This document shows, piece after piece, positions 6,545 through 6,961 of a stretch of DNA of 6,961 nucleotides. Below the pieces are notes generated by a model. That model ran no database searches and was not told the origin of the DNA. It was given only the letters and a program-made list of their open reading frames with translations. Source of the stretch: CALWOS01 sp963595735 (GTDB lineage: Bacteria > Bacillota > Clostridia > Oscillospirales > Oscillospiraceae); the NCBI GenBank assembly GCA_963595735.1, contig CAVBJJ010000060.1:1-6961 (forward strand), read 5' to 3'. Each line of letters begins with the position of its first letter. Within the stretch, counting starts at the first letter, position 1. Both the position numbers and the translations under genes were made by a program.

Positions 6545-6585
6545 ATAAAAAACACTGCCACATATTTTGCAACATGGCAGTGTTT
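6545..6585 (-). terminator. Intrinsic terminator after the aminotransferase
   Basis: On the minus strand AAACACTGCCA (6585-6575) and TGGCAGTGTTT (6560-6550) form a perfect 11-pair stem with a 14-base loop, followed directly by a T run (6552-6547). It lies about 25 bases after the stop at 6610, so it ends the aminotransferase transcript and separates it from tauCAB. The plus strand has only three T after the hairpin, so it acts mainly leftwards. Confidence 0.92.
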
Positions 6586-6609
6586 GCGCGTGTGATAAAA
6601 TGATATGAT

Positions 6610-6961
6610 TTAGATATACTTCTCGTCCACAATCGTAAGGACCGCATCGAGTATCTGAAAGGCTTCTCTCAGTTCTTCTTCGGTGATAATGAGCGGCGGC
6701 GTTACATTGATATTATTTTCACGACCAAATGCCGAAAATCCGCGTTCCTTCAGCAAACCGTGAATTTGTGCCATGATCTTGTTTTCATCATAACCATAAG
6801 GTACAAGGGGCGTCTTTTTTTCTTTATCTTTCACCAGCTCCAGCGCGCCGAAAAGACCGATATAACGCACATCACCGACGCATTTGTGCTTCGCTTTCAT
6901 ATCTTCAAGCAGTTCTCCAAACACCTTTCCCACCTCGTTCACATGGTCAAGGATCTTATGC
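6610..6961 (-). CDS. Class III PLP aminotransferase, C-terminal part (possible taurine aminotransferase)
   Basis: The frame enters from the right window edge and ends with TAA at 6610; 116 codons of the C-terminal small domain are present, so neither the start nor the catalytic PLP lysine can be seen. The segment VGDVRYIGLFGALELVKDK fits the small domain of omega-amino acid (subgroup III) aminotransferases, and PPLIITEEELREAFQILDAV is the usual C-terminal end of that fold. With the taurine-type importer directly downstream, the best guess is a taurine:pyruvate (Tpa) or taurine:2-oxoglutarate aminotransferase making sulfoacetaldehyde. That function is inferred from context; other omega-aminotransferases (for example for beta-alanine or GABA) would look similar here. 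The GTG at 6942 is an internal Val codon, not a start, because the frame continues upstream. The gene ends in its own strong terminator, so it forms a transcription unit separate from tauCAB. Confidence 0.85.
   Translation of the reverse strand, partial: HKILDHVNEVGKVFGELLEDMKAKHKCVGDVRYIGLFGALELVKDKEKKTPLVPYGYDENKIMAQIHGLLKERGFSAFGRENNINVTPPLIITEEELREAFQILDAVLTIVDEKYI

Noticed and set aside
1..6961. CRISPR arrays, tRNA or rRNA genes, insertion sequences, phage or attachment sites
   Set aside because: No regularly spaced repeats, cloverleaf-like segments, transposase motifs or flanking inverted repeats were seen on either strand. Apart from the riboswitch there is no sign of a new class of system.

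Overview
The window reads as a piece of an anaerobic Gram-positive (Clostridia-type, probably gut-associated) chromosome. This rests on strong GGAGG-type ribosome binding sites, sigma-A-like promoters with 17-base spacers, an intrinsic terminator, a fluoride riboswitch with a terminator-type expression platform, and a taurine import and transamination cassette. The taxon is an inference. All recognisable genes lie on the minus strand, so transcription runs from right to left; I saw no convincing plus-strand gene.

Right end, about 3690-6961, clearly AT-richer. First comes the C-terminal part of a class III (PLP) aminotransferase cut by the window edge (6610-6961), closed by a good intrinsic terminator (6545-6585). 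Next is a promoter (6471-6499), then a tight three-gene ABC transporter operon in the order permease (tauC), lipoprotein substrate-binding protein (tauA), ATPase (tauB). The binding protein resembles TauA closely. Together with the neighbouring aminotransferase this suggests import of taurine (or a close sulfonate) followed by deamination to sulfoacetaldehyde. A 10-N assembly gap (3787-3796) sits near the 3' end of tauB but does not break its frame.

Middle, 3540-3692. A promoter directly behind tauB drives a leader that I recognise as a crcB-type fluoride riboswitch: a stem-loop, a five-pair pseudoknot, and the conserved AACCGC and CUGAUG blocks. Its 3' half is re-used in a long terminator hairpin, the layout of a fluoride-ON switch. 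The gene it controls is not crcB or a CLC-F channel but a CPA2-like (DD-motif) cation:proton antiporter (2334-3539).

Left end, 1-2190, GC-rich like the antiporter. This is uvrA, the nucleotide excision repair ATPase, with its own promoter and ribosome binding site. It is intact over 730 codons and leaves the window before its second ATPase domain is complete.

The region therefore holds three units: a taurine uptake and deamination cassette whose base composition differs from its neighbours, a fluoride-responsive antiporter, and a housekeeping repair gene. The most notable points are the riboswitch and antiporter pairing, a seven-codon leader ORF ending in Cys ahead of tauC, and a near-duplicated N-terminal segment in TauB.
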